This document shows positions 31,002 through 42,495 of a DNA stretch of 64,000 nucleotides, piece after piece. Numbering within the stretch: the first letter of the stretch is position 1; each line of letters starts with the position of its first letter. The notes under the pieces are model-generated. The model made no database searches and was not told the origin of the DNA. It was given only the letters and a program-made list of their open reading frames with translations. The position numbers and the translations under genes were made by a program. The stretch is from Nemertoderma westbladi. Taxonomy: Eukaryota; Xenacoelomorpha; Nemertodermatida; Nemertodermatidae. Location: the NCBI GenBank assembly GCA_032718475.1, contig JAUCBJ010008352.1, positions 1 to 64,000 of the forward strand. Direction: 5' to 3'.

Positions 31002-32089
31002 TCATGAACAACCTTAGAAATAACGGCGAGAAGCCCTTCTTGATGAGTTCCATGTGTTGACAGAATTTGGAAATTTTGTTTAAAAAAATGTTTGGCATTT
31101 TTCGACTCAAAATTACCGAAAAGTAAAAGTAAAATTTTTGTATTTTTTACACAAAAAATGCCATAACTTTTTTTAAAACAAAATTTTAAAAACACAATTT
31201 TGCGCTGAACGTTCCTCTACATAATTATGCAAACAGAACGAAAATCGGTTGTGTAGTTACAAAGTAGATAGAGAAAGTGTCCCAAAAAAGAGAAAGAGAA
31301 CGCGAGAAAAATGACATTTAAATTTCCTCCTGATTACAACTAACCAAACATGAACCACATTTGTGCATGCACCACACAGTGAACAATTTTAAAAATTTTT
31401 CAAAAATGATCTTCTTCTGCGGGTAAAATAGGAATACCTAGGTCAATAGGTCAATTGTTGGCGCTGATTGTGAAAATAGTAAAATATTTCAAAAATTTTG
31501 GGTGTTTGGTGGTCTGTTTTGGTATCAAATGTGGTGCTGCACCAAAATTAAGAAGTTTTCAAATTTTGGATGAAAATTACAAAAGTTGCCATAACTCGAG
31601 AACAAAACAACTTATCGAAAAACTGATTTCCGATACGGAATCACCATAGAATGTTACATTGGAAAACACATTAAAAGAAAATCTGATGAAAAAAAGAATG
31701 GGGGTGAACACCTTTAAGTACCCACCTTAAGTAACTTACTTTTAGTATAAGTCTAACCGGTTTAAAAGCTTGATTACTACAGTACTTTGTCCGAAAATTG
31801 TGTAATGTTATCACTTCTACGCATTAACGAATTAAATTTGACCTAGGTATATGATGGCCCTTATAGCACAGACACCCAACTGGCCGTCTGGGAAGGCAGT
31901 GGGATTTCAGCTCAAATTACATCGAGTTCTAATGATATTACCCTCATATTTCAAACTGATTCGAAAGTTGTTACTACAGGATACTCTATCGACTATACAG
32001 GTAAGTCAATATCATACTTTCTATAAACTATTAGAATATACATCATACATACAATATATCATACAATATACATCATACATATAAACGTT
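31002..32089. other. Right flank of the DNA transposon, no gene
   Basis: AT-rich repeat-like DNA with several 'CCATAACT' and poly(A/T) blocks. A short TACAATATATCATACA-type microsatellite at 32040-32082 is the likely 3' tail of the next LINE fragment. Confidence 0.35.
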
Positions 32090-32326
32090 AAAGGAATGTA
32101 TGGCACCCTAGGGTGTTATGTCAGGCGAATAAGCAAGGCCGAATGAAATAGAGATTTTGTTGAGGTATAGGTTGTTGCCGTTAGGTCCAAGAAGGGGGGC
32201 CACCAACCATACAGGTGCACCGACCGTGACGGTGACCGGATAACTCACGCGGACGGTAAACTGCTCGGTTGAGGAAGAGCACTAGGCAAGACTGGGTCGC
32301 CTCGTACAGCACAGCGAATACTACTA

Positions 32327-32698
32327 CTAGGATCGGCATGCTGTATTGCAGCTGCATTTTTTAGAATGCTGTGCCGGCTTATCGACAAAATTGCACCGCC
32401 ACAACTCCCTATCACCCATGACATTTGCTAGATCATCCGCATCTTCAACGCCAGTGTCCTTTAAGATGCGTCTCAAGAAAGTCCTGGGCTGTCCACCATG
32501 CTTAATCACTCCATGAGGCTGCCAAAGTACAAGATTATGCACTGGCTGGTCCTCACGGCGAAAGCAATGTCCTGCAAAGCGGAGGCGATTTTGTTCTAGT
32601 GTCAAGCTTGGGGGAACCAATGAGACACCTCCAATGTTATATAGTGTCTGGTTAAAGATGAGTGCATTGAAATTGACACAATGAACCCGGCGTAGCAT
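32327..32698 (-). pseudogene. LINE RT C-terminal domain fragment
   Basis: 123 codons carrying the 'RLRFAGH', 'GGQPRTFLRRILKDTG' and 'DRELWR' blocks described for the parent fragment. A frame or stop change separates it from the piece at 32789-33013. Confidence 0.65.
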
Positions 32699-32788
32699 CT
32701 TGTGAATGTGCCGTCCAGAGATTTGGTGTCCTCAGCAGTTAGAGCCCAGCATGGACTCCCATAGAGGAGTACTGGAACTACTGCTGCT

Positions 32789-33013
32789 CTAAATAACCGG
32801 ACCTTTCCGATGAATTCTCGGTGACTTCCAAATCCTGGAACGCCTATTCAAGGCTGCCCATGCCTTTCCCTTACGTATTCGAAGGTCCTTACCTGACTTC
32901 CGGATCCATGATCCCAAGTAACATAAGTCATCCACATGCTCCAGCATACCATCTTTTGAGCTTATGCTCATCCGATCAGAGACTTGCTGAGGACTTTCAA
33001 AGTTAACTGTCAA
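32789..33013 (-). pseudogene. LINE RT thumb fragment
   Basis: 74 codons with DLCYLGSWIRKSGKDLRIRKGKAW, i.e. the YLG motif after the RT palm. Truncated at both sides by stops. Confidence 0.6.
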
Positions 33014-33190
33014 AATTTTGGTCGTTCTGGAGTTAATAAAAAGACCAACACTAGAAGCAGCATGTTATAATGAGCTGAGGAGCCGTTGGGCTCCCTCTAG
33101 TGATTCTGAGAGTACTCATCAGCAAAGTCTAGATCAGTTAGGTACTTGGCAGGATTTCCTCGAGCACAGCGAGTACTAGCCACTGGCTGA

Positions 33191-34929
33191 ATATGAAATA
33201 TATATAAATACGTTCAAATATGTATAGTACGGTATTACAGTATCAGTAGTGTAGAGATACAACCCAACTACCATTACAAGGCATTCAATAGCTGATCATA
33301 ATTATTAGCACCTTGTACTGTACAAATAGAAAGTAGGAAATGTGGGGGCTGCTATCTACCGAGATTTGCAGTCAGATAATAAACAAAATAATCCGGGCGA
33401 GCCCCATTATTACCATCCCAGTTTAACACCACTTCCCTGGGATACGATGCGAGGTACAGTAGCATCCCATAATCAGGGAAGATGGACTCGCACTGGACTT
33501 CAATGGAGTAATGGATATGGCGAACAACGTACAAGCATAATGGATATGACTAAAAACAAGTACAAACTTAAAGTATATATCATGACCCCTTGCAAGGCAG
33601 AGGTGGTGATTCGAGTGGTCAAAAATATAAATAACCGAATTTGGTTTCAATACAAATACAGACACACATATAGATATATTAAACAATGATTGTAGAGGCA
33701 AAAAGACCCAAAAAATTAGATTGCTACACAAAATTGATATCTCCCAAAAAATGATACTGTATCTCCTAGAAGGGGCAAAATGAGCTACACATCGGAAAAA
33801 ATCCCTATCCTATTTCAAGGGGTGAATAAAAATAGCAGAAAATTTAACAAATTGCTCAATCAGAATACAGTACTGTGTATGTAATATATATAATATATCG
33901 GAGTAATCTGAGTACTGATTCGGTTTCGTCGGCAATGCTTCTTGAGCCAGCTGGTGATTTGTACGACTATCAAGGAGGCAAACCACCATCCTGAATAGAC
34001 CCAGAATTGTCCAAGCAACGGATCCCAGGGGCTGAAGAGAAGTGAAGGTGATGTAAGCAGTGGTGGATCAACAACATCATCAGCAGGAGATCCTCAGAAT
34101 GTTTCTACTGTTTTCATATCCAGATTTCTTGGAGAAATCAGACTACAATGGTGCAGATACAGATGGAACCTCCATGTGAGACAATGTCCAACAATAACAT
34201 ATAAAACCGTGTGAAACTGAACCTATAAAATCATATGAAAGAGGGTCCCATTACCTCAGGCTCAGCCTGAGCCAACCAACATCTGAGAATCGTGATATAG
34301 AGGTGTTAGATAGTGATCCAAAACATATCTCATTAAGACAGACGAGAATGTAAGCCTTGCAGCTATTGTACATCAGAGGGTAGCTTCACATCGTTATCTC
34401 CCCAACATCGCCAACACTGAATCGGATCTCTCAGAATAATCGAAGCCTGAAGCATCAGCCATATTATGTTCAGTACTAATAAGCATATGGCCGTTATGAC
34501 AAAGTGTATTACCTATGAGGTTCAAAATTGCTTGGTGTCTTTTACTAATACTAAAATAATTAATTGTCAAATATTTTTTTTTATATTTTAACAGACGCCA
34601 AGTTCCAAAGCATATTTAAGAACATATTCATGCCCTCATACATTGCAATTTGACATTTTTTATTTGTTTATTTGTTTTTGTTTTTTTGGTTTAAGCATTC
34701 TCCATGTTTCCTTAGAAACAGAGAAATGGCACAAGTAAAACTCGGTCTGTCATCAGTCGAATAATAATTTCGATTCCACTCCAAAAATTAGTTAAGGGGT
34801 AACTTTTAATTCTAGGTAATTATTTGCATACACATATATACATAGTACATACACATACATACCACCACCAACACATAATTAACATACATAAATATTGTTT
34901 TCACAGCAGAAGTCTTTTTTCAGATTTTG
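33191..34929. other. No recognisable gene
   Basis: Opposing short open frames near 33340-33730 show no known domain and I do not call them. A GT/AT-rich stretch with ACATACAC-type repeats lies at 34820-34890. Confidence 0.4.
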
Positions 34930-35132
34930 CCTATCGTCCATAATTACCTTCTTGGTGGCCTGCAGCCATCTCAAGCAACACAAGACGTTGAATTGGACAT
35001 TGTAATGTTGAACCATTTAAAAGCTGTAAAGTTAAAGAGCGAACCAAACCACCATCACCTTTGTGAATTTCTCGTACTAGAGCAAGCAGCCACTTACGAC
35101 GAGGGATATTGGGCTCGTCAACTATAACGAGA

Positions 35133-35489
35133 TCAAAAGCTAGGTTTGGGGCTTTTGAAAACCATTTGGTTATTGTTTGAATTGTGGGAAGTTAGTGTTC
35201 CTTCCAAATACCCCAAAAGACATATTATTCTGCATGTAAGGCGACTGACTGCCTTATATAAAGCTTGGAGGTAATAGGCTTGTCTGTCACCATCCTCATG
35301 GCGTTCATATACCTGTAATGGGGATGGCCGGGGATTTATAAAATGAGCAGGGGTTATTGCCTCTATGCCATACGGATCATTTGATTTTCGGATTGATGGC
35401 AGGTGGTTAATAGAATCTGCAATCTCTAAAAGGAGCGTACGGAACATCTCATCCGAAAAATCTTGTTTTGATGCTATTATATTTGCCAA
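35133..35489 (-). pseudogene. BEL/Pao relic, integrase C-terminal part
   Basis: 118 codons with LLLEIADSINHLPSI, ITPAHFINPRPSP and ALYKAVSRLTCRII fragments of the region between the integrase core and DUF5641. Confidence 0.6.
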
Positions 35490-35879
35490 TCAAAGCAACT
35501 GTGATTGAATGAATTAACCACTCATAGGCACTATCATACCATGGAGCATGGGGTGGGTTAAAGTGCCAGGGTTGATAGACCAACTGGAATTCAACCAACT
35601 TCTGTTTGAGAACAGGTTCATTCCGGTTCTCAATGAACTGCTGCAGTTCCCTTGGGAGCTGCAATAAAGTTAGAAGTTAGAGCCACAGTCTGAACGATAT
35701 TTGGTTGCACCCCCTGTCGATGCTACAAAACACTGAAGACAAAGCATACAGCTTTGCATGTCAGCATGATCGACAACATCAAGATACACAGCTCTAGTTG
35801 TAAACCAAGTAAATATTATCGCCCAATGTTTATATGTACGGTAGCCACAGCATACACTAAAGGTGCCAAACATATCCAC
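35449..35879 (-). pseudogene. BEL/Pao relic, integrase core
   Basis: Two pieces (35879-35670 and 35664-35449). The first has TRAVYLDVVDHADMQSCMLCLQ and the second catalytic Asp in SDCGSNF. The second has the Glu region (YEWLIHSITVAL). One stop or frame change lies between them. Confidence 0.65.
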
Positions 35880-36860
35880 ACCAGTGGATGTGAAGGCTGG
35901 CTTCCATATTTGAAGACGTTCAGGTGGTAGATGGGCCTGAAGCTGCTCACAAGGACGTGCAAATAACCTATCTACAGGGTAGGCATTGATCTAGAATGTA
36001 CCGTAGAAATTTACATGTGCGAATTAAGTAGTAATGTTGACCAATGAACAGATCGTTTAATCCATGTAATAGCCCTTGCAGCTCTATTAAAGGATCGATA
36101 ATGCTGTATAAGATCAAGTAATAGGGGACTAACATTTTTTGGTAGTTTGAGGAAAGGTTTCATTATGAGGGTACTACAATCCGCAGCAGATTACTAAGGC
36201 TTAAAAACTTAATTTGTAATGCAGAATTGAAGTCTGGAACAGCCAATATCAGAGGCTTCACCTTGAGTTCCGCTCCCTTGCCGAGTGCAGTGTCAGATAG
36301 GGGAGGAGGCCAGTATTCTGATCCTTGTCATAAGAATTCTGGCCCATCAAACCAAAGTTTACACTCTAAGAATTTGTCACAAAGTAAATGGGGAATTGGC
36401 AGGGAGTTGGTCACCTGGTATATGCCTCCACTGAGCTACAACAGTGGAGAATGAAAGAATACCTTGAAATCGGTTTGCAACATAAACTACAAACTGAGCA
36501 GTCTCGTTATGTAAGTACTGCAGAACTAAGGATGCATCTGTCCACAATGCAAGTTTGGCCTCAGCCCATATGAGTTCTTTATGTACAGTAGAGTTCTAGC
36601 TAATTCAACAGCATATATTGCAGATTGCAATTCTGCTCTGGGTATGGGTAGCCCTTTTGTAGGCATGATATGAGTTTTGCTGCCTAACTATGTAGTACCA
36701 ATATTCTGGTCATCATCCCAAAAGAGATATGCAAATGGAACCGCTCCCATGCCTAAACTGCTTGCATCACTGAATGCGTAGAATGCCACAAATGGGGTAG
36801 GCTGAGGATCAGGCAAATGTTAACGTGGCAGGATCATAGTGTCCAAGTAGTGTAAGGCTG

Positions 36861-38104
36861 TTTCCCATTTAGAAAAGAAAAGAAATAAAGAGCTTGGCAT
36901 GGCATTGGCGGCAAATCAAACACGCAAAGCTTTTACAAATTTTATAATTCTTAACTTAGTACAGTAAGCTTACTACTGTACATAAACATTATATTGTGTT
37001 GCAGCAAGTTTCTGGTCGGAATGGTCGGAATGGCTATGGGATAGTGAGTGTGGTAACAATCGAAGAGCTGTGACTCGTTTCTGTCACCCCATTGTGGGGT
37101 ATACGGGATATCCAAACCAATGCGTTGGTAATGATAAAATCTGTCAGTATGTACCACCAGGTAAAGTAATAAAATAAATGTATAAGTATTGGCCTACATG
37201 AAGTACTTAATTTATATACAAAATATCATTATACGTCTTTTATAAATCATTAAGAAGGATAATTAGTGGAGCGATAGTGCGAACAATAAATTAAATTACA
37301 ATTATCCAATCAATCTTCCAAAAAGGCGGATAATAATAACTATTTCTTTTACAAAAAGAAAGTAACATTTATTCTTAAATTGTTACCTTTTCGCTCGAAT
37401 ATGCCCCAAAATCGGGAGAAAAAGTTAAACTTTTTTTCAAAAGTAAAATAAAATATTTTTGGTGGAGCAATTGTTGAAGGAGCAACGATGTAGAAAAGGC
37501 TTGCTAGTAATTTCAGCAAAATCCATGCACGCCCACAAAAGATATTACAACGTTAGTGTTCGCGCTTTTAGACCTTTAGCAGTTTAACCTGCCAATTTTA
37601 GTTGTCTTCTTGTTTATAAATCGACTTTAGCCTAGGACAATTATTTAGTGTACTGAAGTTACATCCGCCAAAGCCAGTCTGTGCGCGATAATTCACCCAC
37701 AGTTAAGGGAGACTGGATTCGGGTGCTTTGAAGTTATTGCGGCACAGACCTACTGTATTATTCGATTGATCGTTAATGTATAATATCTGACAAATATATT
37801 TACTTTCGGGGAAATATTAATAGTTCCTTTAGGACGTGGCGCTTTAAGTATAAAAACAGAGTTATGACTTATACTAATCACAACTAGAAGGCTATAGAGT
37901 TTCGTAAATAGCGCATTCTTTAGGAGATGCTTTATTATCTGTTAAACTACTTCACACGACTTCCCACTACTTCACACTACTGCACACTGATCTGCCGACC
38001 GTCACTGAACTTGATCATATATAAGGAAGATTGCAACGGACACTTATAGGGATTATGAAATAGCATTTAATTCACACAAAAACCACTATAATGTAAGTTG
38101 CAGT
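36861..38104. other. No recognisable gene
   Basis: AT-rich; a run of CACACTACTTC-type words lies at 37950-37995. This is the left flank of element B. Confidence 0.35.
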
Positions 38105-38690
38105 TGCTACCGGTAACCTGTTCCTCTCACCTTCAGTAATCAAGAAGATTGGGGGTTTTATGATTATTCATCGGTATTATCCAAATATATCAGCAATATA
38201 CATCCATATAACAACAATTAATAATAGAAGTAAAATAATGCGGTGAACAATCAGTATGTGTTACGTAATGCAAAGACCGTAAGTTAAATGCAGTTTTTGC
38301 AGTGTAGTTCTTCAGGTAGTTCTTCAGGTAATAGATTTACGTTCCTATAATCAAAGCCTTCAGATGTTCTTAGGCCAAAGTCTGAAACTTCCAAAACAGA
38401 AGTAACAGAAGATTTCAAGCCGGTTCTTAGGCTCAGAAAGGTAAACAAAGACCGTAATGCATTGCGCGGTTTTCCATAGGCCTCTGTACAACATAAAATG
38501 AAAATCGCTCTGATTGGCCGAATTAGGCAGAACAAAGAAAAGTTCCACGTTTACAGGAAATCAGCTGACAGATTTCGTCATCTGAGCTCCATCTTTTAGA
38601 GTATTATGCGCATTGCGACAAAAATGACTTGTTATGTCCGCAAAAGCACCTACACTGCGCATTGAGGGGAAAAATGAAAAAGCTTTTACA
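38105..38690 (-). repeat. Element B 3' LTR
   Basis: Direct repeat of 50152-50714. Contains a 41-bp segment (about 38450-38491) absent from the partner. Ends ...AAAAGCTTTTACA, followed by the polypurine tract. Confidence 0.65.
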
Positions 38691-38697
38691 CCGCTCC
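38691..38697 (-). promoter_or_regulatory. Polypurine tract of element B
   Basis: Minus-strand GGAGCGG directly before the TG of the 3' LTR, identical to element A although the LTRs themselves are unrelated by eye. Confidence 0.55.
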
Positions 38698-38768
38698 CAG
38701 AAAATGGGATTTAAGTCTATAAAATATAAAAAATCACAGTTTCTAAAATACAAAAATACTCTAAACAA

Positions 38769-39110
38769 TTAGTCCTTCTTACATGAACGGCGTTTATGAA
38801 GTTTTTTGAGGCTAGCAAGAGTCCTTTTCTCTTTGGGGCGAGCCACTTTACTAGGAGGGCTATAACTCCTGGGTGAGGGGTGCAATACAATTGCATCGGA
38901 AGGTTTCGGATTGCGGTCGGTGTATCCGCCGGTCGAGGTACCCGGTTGATCGATATCCACCTCAGTGGAACGAGGTCGAACAACCTTTAGAGCGCGTTTT
39001 AAGACAGCAGCTCTTACTGGTCCCTGACGAGTCGTTTGCACGAGAGCGGTAGGTGGACCGTGAGTAGTGAGAAACTTCCTCGGTTTGATGTTCTTTCTAA
39101 CTCGCGTTCT
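38769..39110 (-). pseudogene. Basic C-terminal tail of the element B module protein
   Basis: The open frame runs from about 39110 to a stop at 38769 (reading RTRVRKNIKPRKFL... to LKKLHKRRSCKKD). Rich in Arg, Lys, Ser and Pro, like the C-terminal tail of the element A zinc-knuckle ORF. It is offset by a frameshift just after the stop of the preceding ORF (TAA near 39122). It ends 78 bases before the 3' LTR. Confidence 0.45.
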
Positions 39111-39121
39111 CGGGCTCTATA

Positions 39122-40960
39122 TTAATAGGGTCGTCTATGAACTTCCTGCAGTTCTGGATGTGAGTTGATGAACAAGTCACCATATTCCGGGTCTTGACGA
39201 ATGAAGTTGATCAAGTTATAGGAATTAAGGTCATTAGGATTGATGTTCCTGAGATACTTGCGAACAAATTTGGTCGAAATATTCTCGCCAACACGCTTCA
39301 TTAGCTCGTAGCTCGGTGTACGAGATTTTTGCTCAACGGAAGCAAAGAGATACGGGTGAAACGCATAAACTCCTTCATAGGCACGTCCAGGGTAGTATCG
39401 ATGACGTGACTCACAATGGAGATCCGCGTTAGCTTCCCAGGCTCGAATGTAGCGCAGGGCAACCATTTCATCTACGCTTTCCAGATCTCGGTTGAAAGGG
39501 AAATCAAAACTTGCGTGTCCTTTAAACTGGCAATGATGGCATTGAGTCATAAATTGAGGGCAGACTGCGAAGATGTGTAAGTTATTGAGTCTACAATACG
39601 CACAATAGATCTCCATTGTGGGTTGATCTTGAAAGTAGGAGCAGGGTACGCTGGAGTCCACCGGGGTGAAATGGTCTCTCGATGCGCATAATTGGCAACG
39701 TTTCCTAGAAACATAGTTGACATGCCGATAATCGTATGCGGTGAGACATTGTGGACCTTGATACCATTCCAGGATGTAGTCGTTGTCATTGCTCGTGGGT
39801 GCTGTGGGTTGAATCTCCTCGGACTCTAAGCAAATTGGTTCGTCTTCCAATTGCATAGCTGAGATAGGTATAGCTGTCTTCTCAAGCGAACCCACTGTTT
39901 GAACTTCCACGATAGAATAACCTGTGGGGATTCGGGGTCTTTGTATAACAGAGGAATGTAAATTCTGTATACAAACGTCCTTGAAAATGGCGAATCCAGC
40001 GCTGTCTAACTTCTCAGCAGCTGAGTCTCTTAGGCTGAGCTTAGTCAGAGCGCGGTCCTTGAACTGACTATCAACGTTACGGAACGGAGTCAGAAAGCGC
40101 CTAAAGCATTCGAAGCGGATGAATTTATTGTGTTCATCTAGCTTGGCGAGTTTGGTTCCAAGTAACAAGGGATGGGCGCGTATAGTACGACTGCACACAT
40201 CGGCTAGCCAACCGGCAAGTGCGGCGTTCTCGAAGATAGTGTATATAGCTAATGAGGGACGAAGTGGAACACTCATGAAGCTATAAACGACGCCAGGTGC
40301 GGTCAATGGTCCGTCGAAGTATAATCGAGAATAATGATCTCCATATACTTGTTGATAGTTGATAGGGTTTCCGACTTTGAAATTCCATCCGTATTCTTGA
40401 AAGGCAAGATGTCCAATGGAGGTTCGTTGTACTTTAGTGATGCCGCTGGATGTATTGGCATACATAGTGCGGAAGAAACCTCGGCCTTCTGCCCAGGGAG
40501 CAATCAGCTGGGTATCTACGAAAGGATATGGAATATTCTCCATGTTCCTGAAATCATTCTGGAGATCTCCATAAACAGCTGAGCCGATTTTAAGGATTCT
40601 TTCGTTAAACAACATCTCGAGCACTGGCTGGGTTAACATCGATCCATCTATACCCATGGCCGGTTTGCGCTCGGTATCGGTGACGTAACGCTGTGCGAGT
40701 TCGAATTGTCCATGTCGGAGTTTCTTTTGGATCTCGGTGAGGGTCTCAAAAGAATAATCGATCACGTCGGAACACGCTCGGGTAAACACATGGGTAGAAC
40801 CAGCTAATCCACGTATGTGTATCATTCGCGTAGTTCCCAGTTCTCCAACCGGAACGCTACCTTCGTTATCGTAAGTGACAACTCTATACATTTCGATAAC
40901 TTTAAGAGTTTTGTTCAGTCTTTGGTGGCATTTTCTATGGTCATACCCACCGGATGCCAT
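39122..40960 (-). CDS. Exonuclease-like and zinc-knuckle protein of element B
   Basis: 612 codons, continuous where element A has a stop. Exonuclease-like part: TYDNEGS with D31-x-E33, strand MIHIRGLAGSTHVF, RILKIGSAVYGDL with D132, PFVDT (146-150), GWLADVCSR with D254. Then CFRRFLTPFRNVDSQF and SAGFAIFKDVCI, both shared with element A. Zinc knuckles: C422-x2-C425-x4-H430...C440; C453-x2-C456-x5-H462-x4-C467; C474-x2-C477-x4-H482, last Cys lost. Identity with element A is low over most of the length but the motif order is the same. This suggests an old and conserved pair under protein-level constraint. It overlaps the preceding ORF by 46 bases in another frame; the true N-terminus probably lies upstream by frameshift. 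Exonuclease identity rests on motifs only. Confidence 0.55.
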   Translation of the reverse strand: MASGGYDHRKCHQRLNKTLKVIEMYRVVTYDNEGSVPVGELGTTRMIHIRGLAGSTHVFTRACSDVIDYSFETLTEIQKKLRHGQFELAQRYVTDTERKPAMGIDGSMLTQPVLEMLFNERILKIGSAVYGDLQNDFRNMENIPYPFVDTQLIAPWAEGRGFFRTMYANTSSGITKVQRTSIGHLAFQEYGWNFKVGNPINYQQVYGDHYSRLYFDGPLTAPGVVYSFMSVPLRPSLAIYTIFENAALAGWLADVCSRTIRAHPLLLGTKLAKLDEHNKFIRFECFRRFLTPFRNVDSQFKDRALTKLSLRDSAAEKLDSAGFAIFKDVCIQNLHSSVIQRPRIPTGYSIVEVQTVGSLEKTAIPISAMQLEDEPICLESEEIQPTAPTSNDNDYILEWYQGPQCLTAYDYRHVNYVSRKRCQLCASRDHFTPVDSSVPCSYFQDQPTMEIYCAYCRLNNLHIFAVCPQFMTQCHHCQFKGHASFDFPFNRDLESVDEMVALRYIRAWEANADLHCESRHRYYPGRAYEGVYAFHPYLFASVEQKSRTPSYELMKRVGENISTKFVRKYLRNINPNDLNSYNLINFIRQDPEYGDLFINSHPELQEVHRRPY

Positions 40961-42483
40961 AAGGTGGCGCGTTCGCTAGCATTAGGTAGATCGCTATACT
41001 TCAGATAATGTGTAGTATACGTCTCTACATCTCCATATCGCTGTATTCTCTCTTCCTCGAATAATACGTCGAGATTCCAATGGACTAATCGAGTTTTAAT
41101 AAATCCATCGAGATTATATGGTGGAATTATATCCTTTTCTATTCTAGAAACATTATAAGGTTTTCTGAATGAGTTTACTTTCACTAACTGATCCAGATGT
41201 TTCTGTAGTTGTTCGAGTTCAACAAGATCGAGGGGATTTAGCAGTGGTAGAAACCTCAAACTGTGTGTAGGATCTTCCGGTTTCACCATATAATATTGAG
41301 TTAGATTGACATAATAAGGATGGTCTTTGATCCCATAAAATGAGTTCGGTAAAGGTCTAGCGCGTAGGTTGACCTCGTGTACCATACGACGGACAAGATC
41401 CACTCGATTGTCCAGAGGTTCAATGAGTATACCGTCGACACGAGCGGCCTCGATTGGTGGACGTTGTAACATAGGTGCGTCAGCGATAAGATCTCGAGAT
41501 CTTAGGTTGATATCAACTGGTTGGGGTTGTACCGTGGCGAAGAGTTTGTCTCCGAAATGGGGAAACATCGAGGGATGAATGATGGTTTTAGAATAGAGAT
41601 CAGTCATAAGGATTTGAGCTTCTGGTTGGGCTAAAGCTGCTTCTTCTCTCTCGTCTATTTCGATGTGCTTCTCCTCGAGCTGATTTTCCTCCGCTTGTCG
41701 TTGGAAGTGTTCGTCCAAAAACTCTTGCAGAGAATAGGTTCGCCCAAGTTCGATGTCTTCCTCGAGGTTCTGCATTTCTCGATCAAACTGGGGTAAGGCC
41801 AATTCCTTTACTGCTTGGACTTGCTGCTGCAATTTATGTTTATCTAAACAATCGTAAATTCCTTTTCCGATCTTTTGCCGAATAGCATCTAACGCGTTTC
41901 GTACAACGCTCTCCTCGACTTCGGTGACGGGTTGTATCGGGGTTAAACCGGGACGATTATACGGGTTGAACAGAGATATTAAATGTCCGCGTCCCAATCC
42001 GGCTAGGTAGAATGGGTGAATATCTAGAGAGCCCACTACTGGAGTGCCACCGATTAATTGTTTGGGTAACACTAGATCTTTGAACAGTGAGTACAGTTCG
42101 GGAGGATCCGTGATACTATTAGGATCAAGAGTCTGAGGTCTCACCAGGGAATGAGGAGGTCTGACCGAGTATTCCGGAACTCTGATCATCGGTTTATTTA
42201 AGGATCGTTTGAGTCGAGCGAGCGTAGGTGATAGGTCGAACAAGTTTCGCTTGAAACTCCCGTAAGTACAGCGAGTAAAACTGTGTTTAGCGCAACGTCT
42301 CCGCAGATGTTTATGTCTTTCCGTTTGTTGGTTGGGTCTAGGGCATTCATCGCAATAATACCAAAGACGCACGTCTTGTAAGGGAAACGCGGGTGATCTT
42401 TCTCCAGTTTTACAATATTCCTCCATCTGTTCGAAGCTATCCGGTATAACAGGTAGCGGTCGATCGGCGGTAAGATACATCAT
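40915..42483 (-). CDS. Element B module, N-terminal protein (main part)
   Basis: 522 codons, family not recognised. In frame with the ORF upstream across one TGA (42496-42498). Contains C-x2-C (YYCDEC) near residue 48 and a further CAKHSFTRC set, possibly metal-binding. A charged helical stretch follows (about 210-280, e.g. REMQNLEEDIELGRTYSLQEFLDEHFQRQ). The final 100 residues (FLPLLNPLDLVELEQLQ to VHWNLDVLFEEERI) are homologous to element A 16677-17129. It ends 46 bases inside the exonuclease ORF. In both elements the disruption falls just before the exonuclease domain. Confidence 0.5.
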   Translation of the reverse strand: MMYLTADRPLPVIPDSFEQMEEYCKTGERSPAFPLQDVRLWYYCDECPRPNQQTERHKHLRRRCAKHSFTRCTYGSFKRNLFDLSPTLARLKRSLNKPMIRVPEYSVRPPHSLVRPQTLDPNSITDPPELYSLFKDLVLPKQLIGGTPVVGSLDIHPFYLAGLGRGHLISLFNPYNRPGLTPIQPVTEVEESVVRNALDAIRQKIGKGIYDCLDKHKLQQQVQAVKELALPQFDREMQNLEEDIELGRTYSLQEFLDEHFQRQAEENQLEEKHIEIDEREEAALAQPEAQILMTDLYSKTIIHPSMFPHFGDKLFATVQPQPVDINLRSRDLIADAPMLQRPPIEAARVDGILIEPLDNRVDLVRRMVHEVNLRARPLPNSFYGIKDHPYYVNLTQYYMVKPEDPTHSLRFLPLLNPLDLVELEQLQKHLDQLVKVNSFRKPYNVSRIEKDIIPPYNLDGFIKTRLVHWNLDVLFEEERIQRYGDVETYTTHYLKYSDLPNASERATLWHPVGMTIENATKD

Positions 42484-42495
42484 AGTGAAATAGAG

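Larger units (their letters stand above)
32090..33190 (-). mobile_element. LINE 3' fragment (RT C-terminal part)
   Basis: 5'-truncated minus-strand LINE. RT remnants near 33100-33170 read YLTDLDFADE (from the F/Y-ADD box) with stops. The piece at 33013-32789 reads LCYLGSWI, then RKGKAWAALNRRSRIWKS. The piece at 32698-32327 reads RLRFAGHCFRREDQP, LVLWQPHGVIKHGGQPRTFL and DRELWR, the usual C-terminal signature 'RLR-aGH--R', 'G-P---f', 'DR--W'. It ends in a microsatellite tail at about 32040-32090. Confidence 0.75.
34930..36860 (-). pseudogene. BEL/Pao pol relic (RNase H to integrase and DUF5641)
   Basis: Third BEL-type sequence, heavily decayed. From right to left: AFSDASSLGMGAVPFAYLF (RNase H, about 36690-36790); the junction motif LWFDGPEF (about 36330-36360), diagnostic of BEL before the integrase; integrase core at 35879-35670 with TWFTTRAVYLDVVDH and YRSDCGSNF (second catalytic Asp). 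A further part (35664-35449) has HAPWYDSAYEWLIHSI; here the block normally reading 'GG-WE' has changed, with E retained. Then EIADSINHLPSI and ITPAHFINPRPSP. The DUF5641 end, RRKWLLALVREIHKGDGGLVR, lies at about 35097-34940. No LTRs found. Confidence 0.75.

Noticed and set aside
33342-33731. Opposing ORFs of 115 and 102 codons
   Set aside because: No recognisable motif on either strand and no neighbouring element context; likely chance.
38105-38690. Interpreting the 590-bp repeat as an unrelated MITE
   Set aside because: TG...CA edges, the same polypurine heptamer as element A next to it, and gag plus module between the two copies favour LTRs; the missing target duplication leaves some doubt.
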